From the NCBI RefSeq assembly GCF_033958435.1, contig NC_134147.1, forward strand, positions 45,254,001-45,318,000: DNA of 64,000 nucleotides. The letters run 5' to 3'. The notes under the pieces are model-generated. The model did no database searches. It was not told where the DNA came from and saw only the letters and a list, made by a program, of their open reading frames with translations. The translations under genes were made by a program, and so were the position numbers. Numbering within the stretch: position 1 is the stretch's first letter; every line of letters starts with the position of its first letter. Below, piece by piece: positions 1-9,659 of this stretch. This DNA is from Carettochelys insculpta. Lineage: Eukaryota > Chordata > Testudines > Carettochelyidae.

Positions 1-544
1 CTGCACTGCCCTGCCCTGTTTTGCCCAGTGGCCTAATAAGTTTGTCAACTTTCCTGGGTACATGTACCCCTGGTTTAAAACCACTGCAGTAGCTGCCCCA
101 GGGAAAAATCCCATCGGAGACAAGTCACTGCTAGCTTTTACCACAAAGTAGTTGAGTGAAGTTAGCACTGTTCCCTGTCCCATAGCTGAGCTCAGGTAGC
201 TACGTTGTGGTATAATCACAGACACACAGCAGTTATCCCATTGTAAAGAGACTCGTTGTTGGGCAGTGACCACAAAGCCACCATGGAATAGGGTGGGAAT
301 AGGGGCAAAAATAGCAGAATTTTTCAGAAGATCTAGGAGGGAGCAATCTCAATGTAAAATATCTGTTATATATGTAGTACCCAGAGGCACTGAGACCTCA
401 TCTGGGGTGAGTGAAGGCTCTGCTCTACAGCCTCAGCTGAGAGACAGCTGGCCTTTAGCTCACCCAGTACAGCACAGGGCTTTATACTCTATACTTGCAG
501 GTTCTATTGCTGGTGACCCAGGTCTGTTGGTGTTTTATATGTGT
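1..544. other. Unassigned sequence
   Basis: No recognised gene or repeat. ORFs here are short and lack recognisable protein motifs. The stretch ends in a (TA)n microsatellite at about 541-560, directly before a SINE. Confidence 0.5.
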
Positions 545-560
545 GTATATATATATATAT
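541..560. repeat. (TA)n microsatellite
   Basis: About ten TA units adjoin the 3' end of the minus-strand SINE at 562-775. Such A/T-rich microsatellites commonly flank SINE and LINE 3' ends. Confidence 0.8.
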
Positions 561-561
561 A

Positions 562-775
562 AATAAAGAGATACACATCTGATAGGGCTGGAAGGGACCT
601 GCGGAGGTCATTGAGTCCACTTCCCTGCCCTTTTAGCAGGTCCAAACATCATCCCTAACACGTTTCTTTTAAAATCTGTTTGCCCTGGAGCCCTAAATAG
701 CCTCTTCAAGGACTGAACTCACAACCGGGGGTTTAGCAGGCTAATGCACAAACCACTGAGTTCTCCTTCCCCACT
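562..775 (-). mobile_element. tRNA-derived SINE with CR1-like tail (Cry I type)
   Basis: Read on the minus strand, the element opens with a tRNA-like head. It has an A-box-like stretch (CTCAGTGGTTTGTGC) and a B-box-like stretch (GAGTTCAGTCC) at normal tRNA spacing, consistent with RNA polymerase III transcription. The distal part, around 570-620, matches the 3' end of the local CR1 LINEs: + strand GGGCTGGAAGGGACC, a GAGGTCAT-like stretch, then a CCCTGCC run. Turtle Cry I SINEs are known to pair a tRNA head with a CR1 tail and to be moved by CR1 machinery in trans. Both boxes are mutated, so this is an old inactive copy. Family name is from recall. Confidence 0.7.
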
Positions 776-1903
776 GTTTTGCAGGAGACAATGGAATGGA
801 CTCCATTTTAAGAGGGTCCCTGAAAAAGAAAAAAGCATTTTGTATAGACAAACTTTCAAAACATAGTCAGCACTTCAGAGCATCTTCAAAGGGGTCAACT
901 TTTCTAAATATTCCCTTTTCAGACTTCACGGAGTCGGTATAACATTGTGCAGAATTTTACATGAAAAGAAAGTGCTGTAGGTAAATAATGTCCTTGCTTT
1001 ATTCTCGCTGTATCAAATGATCTCGCCATTGATCTGTATATAATATAAAGCTATAATGTCCAGGGAAGACAGAAATTGTTGCAACACATGGTAAACAGCA
1101 AATAGGAGGAGTAGAGAATGAAAAATAGCTTTAAAGTATTACATCTTACCAACAGTAGGGGGTGCCCAAAGTATAGGAAATGTTTTGGAAGGCACTCAGT
1201 CTGCTTCCTCATTTGGTTTCTCTACTGTAATGAAAACTCTTTCCACAATGAAATGTAAAACCAATGAACTCTTCAAAGGATTATAAGAAATTGAAATAGT
1301 TCTTAAAGGAACTTGAACTAGCATTTAGAAGAATTGAAAATGTTTCCTAGAATCATTAAGCACTGGAAGAGATAGCTAACGCAATTGCAGTTTCCACTGG
1401 CCTGCATCTTTGCCCCAAATTTAATTTGTGCGTTTTGAAAAGTATTATTTGTACGCAGCTTCCCAGTATTGGATGTATGTGGCTGAAACCACCATGGACA
1501 ATGCGAGGCCTACAAATCCAAGTCATAATAAACTCTTTTTTTCCCCATGCCCTTGCTATTTTATGCACAATTCAGGCTTTTTTCTGTAGTTGCTTTCAGT
1601 TAATTAAATTTGACCTTAAGGAAGAAGACGCGATCTGCTGGACAAAGTTCCGTCAAACTCAGGCCAGTGAGCGTGCTTAAATGCAAGCATGTAGTCCCAA
1701 ACACTTGATTCATTGATTATATAGTCAAAAAAAGGAGGAATAATTAAAGGAATGCCAGTTCATTTACCAATAGCAGAAAACTCATAGCAAAGAAGGGCAT
1801 CTGAATTTATGTTCCTTCTTGCTGAGGAGTTAATTTACACCTTGAAAGTTCTGGCAGAACTTGCAATACAGGACCTGTTACAGTTCTCTGGATTCCCATA
1901 GCA
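776..1903. other. AT-rich unassigned sequence
   Basis: No repeat family or coding motif recognised. Two overlapping ORFs at 1356-1680 on opposite strands are mutual shadows without protein features. Confidence 0.5.
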
Positions 1904-2278
1904 AATTGGTGTCCAACAGTAATACAAGCATCGCCACACTTCTGGTTGTTGTCCTTCTGTATTTTCCCTGCTCTAAATAAATGCCCTCGTCCTCCCCCAG
2001 AGCCAGGCACCCAACCCCCTGAGCACTGCAACTCAGCAGAGCCACCACACAGGGGCCCAAGCCACAGTGGCCAGAACCACCACAGCTGCCGCCGTGCACG
2101 TGGCCCATGCAGCGGTGGGGCGCACGCGCAGACGGGGTGGAAGGCACTAACGTGTGCGGCTCTGAGGAGCCACATTTAAAGGCTCCGGGAGGTGTGTGTG
2201 GCTCCAGAGCCAGAGTCAGCACACCGCGGTGTCCTGTTCGCCACATGTGGTGAGTGGCGATTGGATTGGACACCGTGG
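1904..2278. mobile_element. hAT-like non-autonomous DNA transposon
   Basis: The ends form inverted repeats around GGTGTCCAA followed by a TCGCCAC motif (start about 1908, mirrored around 2250-2275). The flanks carry the same 8 bases, CCATAGCA, at 1896-1903 and 2279-2286, the size expected for hAT target-site duplications. The interior is GC-rich and has no transposase, so it is a MITE-like passenger. A perfect 12-bp palindrome ACACCGCGGTGT lies just inside the right end. Two overlapping ORFs inside it (1807-2300) are by-products of the GC-rich sequence. Confidence 0.65.
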
Positions 2279-2329
2279 CCATAGCATCTAGAGACCCCAA
2301 TGGAGATCAGGGCACTACCCTGCTGCTAC

Positions 2330-2350
2330 CATTGCACACACACACACACG
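2330..2350. repeat. Short (CA)n microsatellite
   Basis: About eight to nine CA units, CACACACACACACACAC-like. Minor tract. Confidence 0.8.
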
Positions 2351-2574
2351 GTAACTGGCACTCGTTGCCTAGGAGGTTTGCATTCCATGGTCCCATCCCA
2401 CTGGCATAACTCCATTCACCTCACGGGTGTTACAACAGCGGAGAAGAGCATATGTGTGTACACATGCCTGGGGGAGCACTGGACTTTTCCTTATGGCATG
2501 TGAAAAGCATCCAATGCTAATGCAAAGGGGGAAGCTATCTAAGTACTTAAACGGTGCCGGTTGCCAAAGGACCA

Positions 2575-2820
2575 GAGAACTTCACAATACTTAACAAAGT
2601 TCTTTATCTTCACAACACCTCCGCCAGGCAGGGCAGGGCTATTATTCCTATTTGGCACATGGGAAACTGAGGCACGGGGAGGCTATGGGCCAGTGGAATT
2701 TAGCTGCTTCAAACACCATTCAGGATCTGGGCATAAGCAACTTGCTGAGGTGAGACAGGATGTCCATGGGAGAGCAGGAGATCCAGTCCAGGTTGCCTTA
2801 CATCCCAGGTAGCCCCTTAA
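2575..2820 (-). mobile_element. MIR-type SINE
   Basis: Reads as the reverse complement of the amniote MIR core: CTTCACAACACCTC, a TATTATTCC stretch, GGGAAACTGAGGCACGG, then AGCAGGAGATCCAGTCCAGG matching the tRNA-related head. MIR is an ancient tRNA-derived SINE whose core is shared across amniotes. This copy is diverged but nearly full length. Confidence 0.75.
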
Positions 2821-4365
2821 ACTCTGGGCCATCTTTCTTCTAAGGTGAAGGTCCCCTGCCTTTGGGTTTCCTCTGATGCTTCTTATGCTTGTTGCTGTGG
2901 TTTAAACGCTGAACTCAGGGGAGCTACTCCCTTTTACCTGCCAGGCAGGCTGAGTCTGGGGATGTACTTAGTACATCGTGCTCCATACTATAACTAGGCC
3001 GCTCACTGAATCTCACTCTGTGAGGCGGGGCGGGGGCATCCCACCTCAGTGGCTGATGTCACCCTGATGCTTTTGTAAGTGAGCCCAGTTCTTTCTAAGT
3101 GTCTGTCAGCGCAGCCCTTCAGCTCTGTATCTGCCTAGAGAATTTACGAGAGGCCTCTGAAACGTTTAATGCATTTTCTGATTAAAAAGTGATTTAGGTG
3201 ACAATCAAAAGACAAATCACCCTTTTTCTTTACAGAATTAACCAACACAGTGTCGAGTACACCAGTTATTAAAGCCCAAACTTGTCAAGCAGCAATTCAG
3301 GGCCGGAGCCTACCAAATTGGTGGGGGAAAACCCCTCCCTGTAGGCTTACATTATGGGATTACGTCCCTATGGTCTGTAGACGTGTCGGGGTCTGTTGCA
3401 GCACCCAGGCATGGTCACTGTGGTCAGTATTGCATGCAGGGTGGATCTACTGGACATACCCCTGATTTGCTCCCGCCCCCAATGGTTTGGCAGACTAAGT
3501 TGTGTGACACAAAGGATGGGGCATAGCCTCCTCATTCCCACTCCCTTGCTGTTTCTTGCAGGCACATCAATGGGGTGGGTGAAGGGGAGGCAAGAGGGGC
3601 AGTTTTCCTGGGGACTAGCAATTCAGAGTGACCCAGGGTTCCTGGCTGCTGCAGCAGCTGGTGCTGCAGGCCTGTTGAAATTGCTGCTGGGGTGCCATGC
3701 GCTGCTTTCAGGGCTGGACGTGTCCCCAGCACTATGATCTGGATGGCAGTGAGGTCTGGCTGCCTTTACCCCACCCGTTCTGCCTTGCCTGGGGCCTACA
3801 GGAGCAGTCAGCCCTCAGGTTTTGTGGTTGTAATCCTCACGTTGCTTCATGTATGAAATGGCCCCTAACTGGTTACTGCTTGTCATCAACAGACGCCTTC
3901 TTAATTGCCAACCATGGTTGTGCAGCACAGATGTGCCCTGATACACCTTGTCAGTTCTGCTGTGCTTCCCTCTCTCACTTGATGCTATGAACTAATAATT
4001 AAAGGTTTATATTTTTAGCAGCTTGATTCAATTTAAGGACAATTTGTTATGACATTTCCTAATGTTAGTTTCACCTTCTGGCACTTAACCTCAGCTGATG
4101 ACTAGGCAATTAGTGATGGTTTTATTCTCAATTACCACAGCTTAAAATGACAATTAAATTAAAAAATATATAAGTGGCAAATATAGTTTTCTTATTTGCA
4201 TTACAGTTATCAGTACCTCTTAGATTATGATGAATGAATGAACTATTTTACTCTTCACTACTGGATGATGTTTTCCTCTTAGTCTGAGCAAAGGAAGTAG
4301 TTTAGTCAGTTTTATTTTATGGTCAGTGGTGAGTCAGTTTTACTTTCTGGTTCTCATGCACAAGC
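2821..4365. other. Unassigned sequence
   Basis: A GC-richer part at about 3240-3900 and an AT-rich part at 4000-4320. No repeat family recognised with confidence. The AT-rich part looks like low-copy sequence with several TAAT/ATTA cores. Confidence 0.4.
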
Positions 4366-4369
4366 ATTA

Positions 4370-4480
4370 ATCATCATCGTCTGTATTTTGGTAACTCTTA
4401 GGAGTCCCTGTGATGAGCCAGAACCCTATTGTGTTAGGGGCTGTCCCAAGGAACTTAGAATCTGCCGAAATGCTGGCCTT
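4370..4480 (-). mobile_element. MIR-like SINE fragment
   Basis: The stretch around GTGATGAGCCAGAACCCTAT and TTAGGGGCTGT resembles the MIR 3' half (GTGCCAGGCACTG-type) seen in other reptile MIR copies. It is diverged, so the family call is tentative. Confidence 0.4.
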
Positions 4481-5815
4481 GCAAAAAATGCAGCAGAATA
4501 GCAGTGTCATTATTTCTCAGAAATTATCTCCAGAATCCTTTCTATTGCTTTTAGATCTTGGTCTGAGGCTGAATCAGTCTGTCATATTTTCTGTAATAGA
4601 AGATTTCTAAAAAGAACAGTAGGGGCTTATCCTGCTCTGAGTTCCTCTGTGAATCAGGAGTAACTTCAGTGCAGGCAGAGGAATGTTATCAGCGTGTGAA
4701 GGGCCTTGGCGAAAAGGCAGATCAGTACCAAACAGCTTCCCAAAGTTACTTCATTTCAGGTTGTAAATGTTTATTATTATGGCATCCAGCTGGCCAGAAA
4801 GCTCTGGACTGCAGGAATGGATTAGCTCATTGTTCAGAGCGAAGTCGACTGGCACCAAGACGGCAGATTGTGTCCTAGCCTGATTTAATTACACGCTGGT
4901 GTAAATGTCAGATGGCAAAAATAAAATGCTGATTATAGCTCTCCAAGCAATAAATTTCCTCAGATCTTTAGGAAGACCACTTGCCTGCTCCTCTCCCCAT
5001 CTGGTATAGGGGTATAGAATTGCATCCTATCTATCTCAGTTTCTTCTAACACTGTCACCTTCTTCGATGCTTCAGTGCACATAACAACACTCATTCCCCA
5101 CACAGAGGGAAAAAATTAGAGAAGACATTCCTTCTGTTCCTTGTCACATGGAAGTCAACCAGCCTCACTGCCATCCACTGCCCAGCTGGCATGGGAAGGA
5201 AAGGATTTTACTTCGAAAGGTTGCTTAAAGGAGATCGCATTACAGCTAATTCACTCACTGTGGCCAGACAAGGCTCTTGTATTTCCATTCCCTAGCACTG
5301 GGGTCTGGTGGAACCGATAGATGCTGCAGCACTAATGAATGGAACACAGTGCAGGAGCTGTTTTATTCTGCACCTCTTTCTCCCCAGGGATTTAATGTTC
5401 ATGGAGGATAAACAGCTTTGGCAGGTTTGAAGAAATGTTGTTCACAAGTTTAAAAAAAAAAAGCCTCTGAACAGCTGTCAGTGCCAGCAGTAATGCACAG
5501 TGTGGAATTGGTTTTTAACCTACATTTGCCCATGGATCTCTTGAGAGAGCTGTGGTCAAGGAAGTGTGTAGGTCCCCATACTCATCTCGTGGGCAAGGCC
5601 ACTCTTTCACTCACAGCCAATGCTTGTGGAACTACACAAATGGAACATCAGTCCCAAACAGTCTAACTTGTTCATGCAAAATGCTTTCATTTTGAGTTAG
5701 GAGTTTTGTTTGTCCTACAATTGCTTTGCTTAGCATGAGCATTAGCGATCGTCAGCATTGCTTCATTCCCAAGGAGAAATTCTCTTGCCCACAATAACTC
5801 AAGGCCAAAATTTTA
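4481..5815. other. Unassigned sequence
   Basis: Contains a short poly(A) tract at about 5451-5461 and no recognised genes or repeats. ORFs at 4669-4878 and 5481-5666 show no domain features. Confidence 0.4.
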
Positions 5816-5915
5816 AGGGTATTTATGCACTACTGCATTCAGCATTGCTATGCCTAACTGATTTAGGAGCCTGAATTTCATCTTTGAAACAGATTTAGGC
5901 ACCCAGGAATGAAAA
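5816..5915 (-). repeat. CCTAAATC-type interspersed repeat, left arm of inverted pair
   Basis: Its reverse complement shares CAGGCTCCTAAATCAGTTAG-like sequence with 6555-6650. The two copies lie about 640 bp apart in opposite orientation. CCTAAATC-rich repeats of this type recur in reptile genomes, but I cannot name the family. Confidence 0.55.
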
Positions 5916-5933
5916 TTCCATTATTGATCAACA

Positions 5934-6232
5934 GGCCAGGTCTACACAGAAGGGGAAGATCAAATTAAGATACACAACTTCAGCTACATTAGTTACATAG
6001 CTGTAATCAACCTTCCTTAATTCAACATTCTGCGCCATCTCCACTGTGGGAGATGCATGGGATCAAACACTCCTGTCGACTTCCCTTACTCTTCACAAGA
6101 AGCACGAGTGCCAGGACCAATGGGGGCACGCTGTGAGTTCGACTGAGAGCATCCCTATGAGATACACAAAGTCAAACTCCAGAAGATCAACTGCAGATCA
6201 ACACTGATCTTCCCTGGCGTGAAGACATACCC
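5934..6232. mobile_element. MITE-A copy 1 (Harbinger-like)
   Basis: The left end carries CAGGTCTACAC followed by GGGAAGATC; the right end carries the inverted match (GATCTTCCC followed by GACATACC). Internal landmarks shared with the copies at 8642, 29261, 48272 and 53956 are the AGCTACA/GTGTAGCTGGAGT region, a CTGTCGACTTCCCTTA-like block and a TTCGATTGA-type block. No coding capacity. No convincing 3-bp duplication is visible at this copy. Confidence 0.65.
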
Positions 6233-6554
6233 ATTGGGAGAGCAACCCTATTGACAGCCTGGTTCACCAGGCTTGGGAGGCTCCCATCGCAGGGTGCTGT
6301 TTTTATTGTTAGCATCAAAAGGGAAAACAGAATGTTTGAAGTGAAATGTATCAGCTGTTCTGTACGTGGATTCATTTTTCCTTGACTTCCTAGAATGTTA
6401 TGGACCTTTGTAGAATGTCATGAAACCTTCCCATCAATTGTAGTAATGAAATATACCACAAATGCAATTAACAAAGAGGGGGTGGGCGAAGACATTCCTT
6501 GGCTGGGGTGACATTTGTTCTGGGGCCAGCCCTGCCTATCAATCAGATTTAGTC

Positions 6555-6650
6555 TCTTAGGACCCTAAATCCATTTTGAAAATGAGATTTAGGCTCCTAA
6601 ATCAGTTAGGCACTATACTGGCAAATGCAGCAATACCTGGTCTCACTGGA
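6555..6650 (+). repeat. CCTAAATC-type interspersed repeat, right arm of inverted pair
   Basis: Contains TTTAGGCTCCTAAATCAGTT, matching the reverse complement of 5816-5915. MITE-A copy 1 lies between the two arms. Confidence 0.55.
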
Positions 6651-6734
6651 GCTGTGAGAAGCTGTGGCCCCTACACTTACTGTGCATCTGGGCTCAGCTG
6701 CTACACTTCTGCTGGGTGTCCTTGTTACAGGCCT

Positions 6735-7640
6735 ATAAAATGGCAGATAAAATTCAAGGTTGATTAATACACCCCAGGAAATATAACCCCAACTATAAAT
6801 TAGCTCAAGAACAGAATCCTGGTGTCATTGTGGAGAGCTCTCTGCAACACCCTCTCAACGTGCAGCTGCTCTGAAAACCAAGACAAAGCAAAACAACAGA
6901 ATGTTAAGAACCAGTAGGAAAGGGAGAGATAAGACTGAAAATATAATAATGCCTCTAGATAAACCCACAGTACAGCCACACCATGAATCCTGCCTGCAGT
7001 TGTGGTTGCTCTATCTCAAAAAAGATATATTAGAACTGTAAATAAGTACAGAGAATGACAACAACACTGAACGGGGAATGGAACAGCTTCCATAGGAGGA
7101 GAGACTAAAAAGACTGGGACGTTCAGTGTGGAAAGGAGTTTAGTAAGGAGTAAAAAGATAGGGGTCTGTAAACTTATGAATAGTGTGGTGGAAGTAGCTA
7201 GGGAAGTGTTATTTAGCCCTTCACCTAGCACAAGAAGCAGAGTTACCCCCCATGAAATTAACAGACAGCAGGTTCAAAGCAAACATAAGGAAGTACTTCA
7301 CACAATGCACAGTCAGCCAGTGGAACTCATTGTCAGGGGATGTTGTGAAGGCCAAAAATATAACTGGGTTCAACAAGGTGTTAGAGAAGTTCATGGCATA
7401 TAGGTCCGTCAACAGATATTAGCCAACGTGGTGAGGGATGATACCCCCTGCTGTCGGTGTCCATGAGCCTCTGCTGGCCAGATGCTGAGACTTGATGACG
7501 GGGATGGATCTCTTGATAATTGCCCTCCTCTGTTTACCCCTTCTGAAGCACCTGGCACCGGCCACTGTTGGAAGACAGGATGCTGGGCTGGATGGACCAT
7601 TGGTTTGATCCAGTGTGGCTGTTCATATGTTTTCTTCTTC
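6735..7640 (+). mobile_element. CR1 LINE, 5'-truncated
   Basis: Translation of the start resembles the post-RT part of CR1 ORF2 (KWQIKF...) but contains stops. Further along is a degenerate version of the C-terminal block (a LWNSL-type motif around 7310-7330) and then the CR1 3' untranslated region, including GGCTGGATGGACCATTGGTT and a CAGTGTGGCTGTTC end. CR1 copies are made by target-primed reverse transcription and are usually 5'-truncated like this. Many stops and frameshifts show an old inactive copy. Confidence 0.85.
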
Positions 7641-7787
7641 TTTTTCTCCTGCAGAGTTGCACAGCTTGTGTTGTGAGTTTCTGCTGTCTTTCTCTCTTTC
7701 CATGGCGGTCTCATTCAGTGACAGAGGAATTAGTAGGGTGACATTGGATTTCCTCTAGTGAGTGATGGGCTCAAAGTATAGGACAAA

Positions 7788-7791
<4 letters not shown>

Positions 7792-7830
<39 letters not shown>

Positions 7831-7834
7831 AGTG

Positions 7835-7865
<31 letters not shown>
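7792..7865. repeat. (TG)n(AG)n compound microsatellite
   Basis: About 15 TG units run into an imperfect AG/GAGAGG tract. Simple sequence, likely length-polymorphic. Confidence 0.95.
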
Positions 7866-7866
<1 letters not shown>

Positions 7867-8638
7867 TTTTACAAAGCGAAAACTAAGGGATATTTTCAAG
7901 AAGGCTCTGTGTTGGTCTGCCTTTCCCTTTGAGGTCAATGGGGAATTTTACCCTTGACTTCACTGGGAAGAAAGTGAACAGTGATCTCCGTGGAATAGCC
8001 TATCCTTTGTTGTGGTTTGTGGTCTATGTGTAATCAGCAGATAAATCTGCTATTGCTGTTACCAGCTGCTGCCCTCGTGCTACTAACGAGAAGCTGGGTA
8101 AGCTATTCTGTCCTTTTCCTTCGAACGTGCAGGTCATCCATTCAGTACTTAAGCAAATGTGTCTAAAAGTTGTACCTCCTGAGATTGGTTTAAGTTTGTT
8201 AACATTTGGTATGACTTCCTCAGCAAAGAGAAGTCCTGCAGATGGAAAAGGAAGTGGTGAAGAACAGCTGCCAAACTGCCATCTTTTAAGCTGAACGCTG
8301 TAAAACGCTTGTTATGTGAAGCAATGCCTTTAAACGCTTGCTGTTTGGCTAGCTTCTCAAATGGATGGGTGGGCTTTGTGTAGTGGTGGTTTGATCTCAG
8401 AGGTTGAGCCACAATTTGGGTCGTTGCTCTAGAAATTTCTGTGTATGAATTGCCAACACAGCTGTAGTACTATAGGCCAGTTTAGACCAAAAACACCTCA
8501 CATAAACAAATTAACCAGAAAGGAGAAGAGCCAGAGACTCCATTAGGGATTGTGATAGTGTGATATTCAGACACAACTGTGCTGGGATCTCTAAGACAGA
8601 TAGGAAATAGGAGCATTCTGAGGAGTAAACCAACCCAG
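7866..8638. other. Unassigned sequence
   Basis: No recognised gene. Around 7920-7970 a GTCAATGGGGAATTTTACCC / CTTGACTTCACTGGG arrangement resembles the palindromic TCAATGG repeats common in reptile DNA. Confidence 0.4.
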
Positions 8639-8641
8639 TTA

Positions 8642-8952
8642 TGCCAGGTCTATACTCCTGGGAAAAATCAGTGTAAGATACACAGCCCCAGCTATGTGAA
8701 TTGTGTAGCTGGAGTTGACGTATCTGAAATCAATTTCTTCTGCTGTCCACACAGCAGGAGGTTGACAGGAGAAACTCTCCCGTTGACTTCCCTTATTCCT
8801 CACAACTGTGAGGAGTACCAGTGTCAATGGTGGAGCCTGAAATGGTTCAATTAAGCGTGACCTCACCAGACACACTAAATTGAAACCAGAAGACCACTAT
8901 CATGTCTATTGACCACTATCATGTCAATCTTCTGGTAAGTGTGGATACATCC
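8642..8952. mobile_element. MITE-A copy 2 (Harbinger-like)
   Basis: Same layout as the copy at 5934: CCAGGTCTATACT at the left, GTGTAGCTGGAGTTGACGTA, then GTTGACAGGAGAAACTC, and a GTGTGGATACATCC right end. The flanks are TTA (8639-8641) and TCA (8953-8955), close to the TTA/TWA duplications of PIF/Harbinger elements. An internal tandem duplication of about 19 bp (GACCACTATCATGTC twice, 8892-8926) is private to this copy. Confidence 0.7.
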
Positions 8953-9072
8953 TCAGTCAAACAAGTTTAGCATCACCAGCATCCCAAACTATATATGCGC
9001 AACAAGAACAATAGCAAGGGCGTCCCTTTGAGGATGCAGGGTTTGGCTCTAGGCCCTTTTTTCAAACAAAGG

Positions 9073-9256
9073 GGTAGCTGTGCTAGTTTGTATCCGCAAA
9101 AACAATGAGAAATCGTGTGGCACCTTATAGACTAACAGATATTTTGGAGCATAAGCTTTTGTGGGCAAAGACCCGCTTCATCAGATGCATCCGATAGTCT
9201 ATAAGGTGCCTCAGGACTTCTAATTTTTTTTGCCAATGGAGACTAACACTGCTACC
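9073..9256 (-). mobile_element. Penelope-like retroelement copy A, head-to-head arms
   Basis: Two oppositely oriented arms. GGCACCTTATAGACTA at 9119-9134 is a perfect inverted match to 9195-9210, and the outer ends GGTAGC (9073) and GCTACC (9251-9256) also mirror. On the minus strand the centre holds a hammerhead-like core, GCAT-CTGATGA-stem-AAAA-GCTT-ATGC, at 9149-9188. Penelope-like elements are known to carry such ribozymes in their terminal repeats. Assignment to Penelope is from the recalled repeat family and this structure, not from a coding domain here. Confidence 0.55.
9149..9188 (-). ncRNA. Hammerhead-ribozyme-like motif (copy A)
   Basis: The minus strand reads GCAU, then CUGAUGA (the conserved first core strand), a hairpin GCGGG...CCCAC, then AAAA where GAAA is expected, then GCUU and AUGC. 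GCAU and AUGC pair as a 4-bp stem I. The G-to-A change at the GAAA core and a C-A mismatch in stem II would probably abolish cleavage in this copy. Stem III is only AGCU, which is self-complementary and would need two molecules. Confidence 0.45.
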
Positions 9257-9429
9257 TCATTTTTATAATCAAAATTATTAGTCTTCTGCCACAGACAAAC
9301 ATTTCTAATGCTGCAGCAGTTACTTTTATGTGTATTGTAAATGTTTTTTACAGCTCTCTAGCTGCTTCTGTGACCTACTTTGGGTTTAAAATACCCTTAA
9401 TTAGCAACACAATAATGTTACTTAGTCTT

Positions 9430-9645
9430 TTTACAGCACAATTTGTCTTCAAGGCATTTTACAAGCATTAACTAATTTTCACTATAGCCCTGAGATTCAG
9501 GTAATTAACAGAGCAGCTTGGAAAATATCTAAAAACGAGGGTGGGGGGGCTCTCAAGAATGAATGTGGTTCTTCCCTGTATTCTCCAGCTAGGTTGGGAA
9601 ATTTTCTGTCCCTTTTGAGGCTGAGGAAGCGGAGGCAGACAGCTA
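9430..9645 (-). mobile_element. MIR-type SINE, interrupted
   Basis: AGGCATTTTACAAGCATTAA, then AGCCCTGAGATTCAGGTAATT, then GAGGCTGAGGAAGCGGAGGC follow the order of MIR in reverse complement (GCTTTACA, CTCACAACCCTGTGAGGTAGGTA, GGGGAAACTGAGGC). About 80 bp of unrelated sequence interrupts it near 9512-9595. Confidence 0.5.
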
Positions 9646-9659
9646 AAGATGGAGTGAGC

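Noticed and set aside
562..775. Functional tRNA gene on the minus strand
   Set aside because: A- and B-box-like sequences are present, but no intact cloverleaf stems are evident and the body continues into a CR1 tail; it is a SINE.
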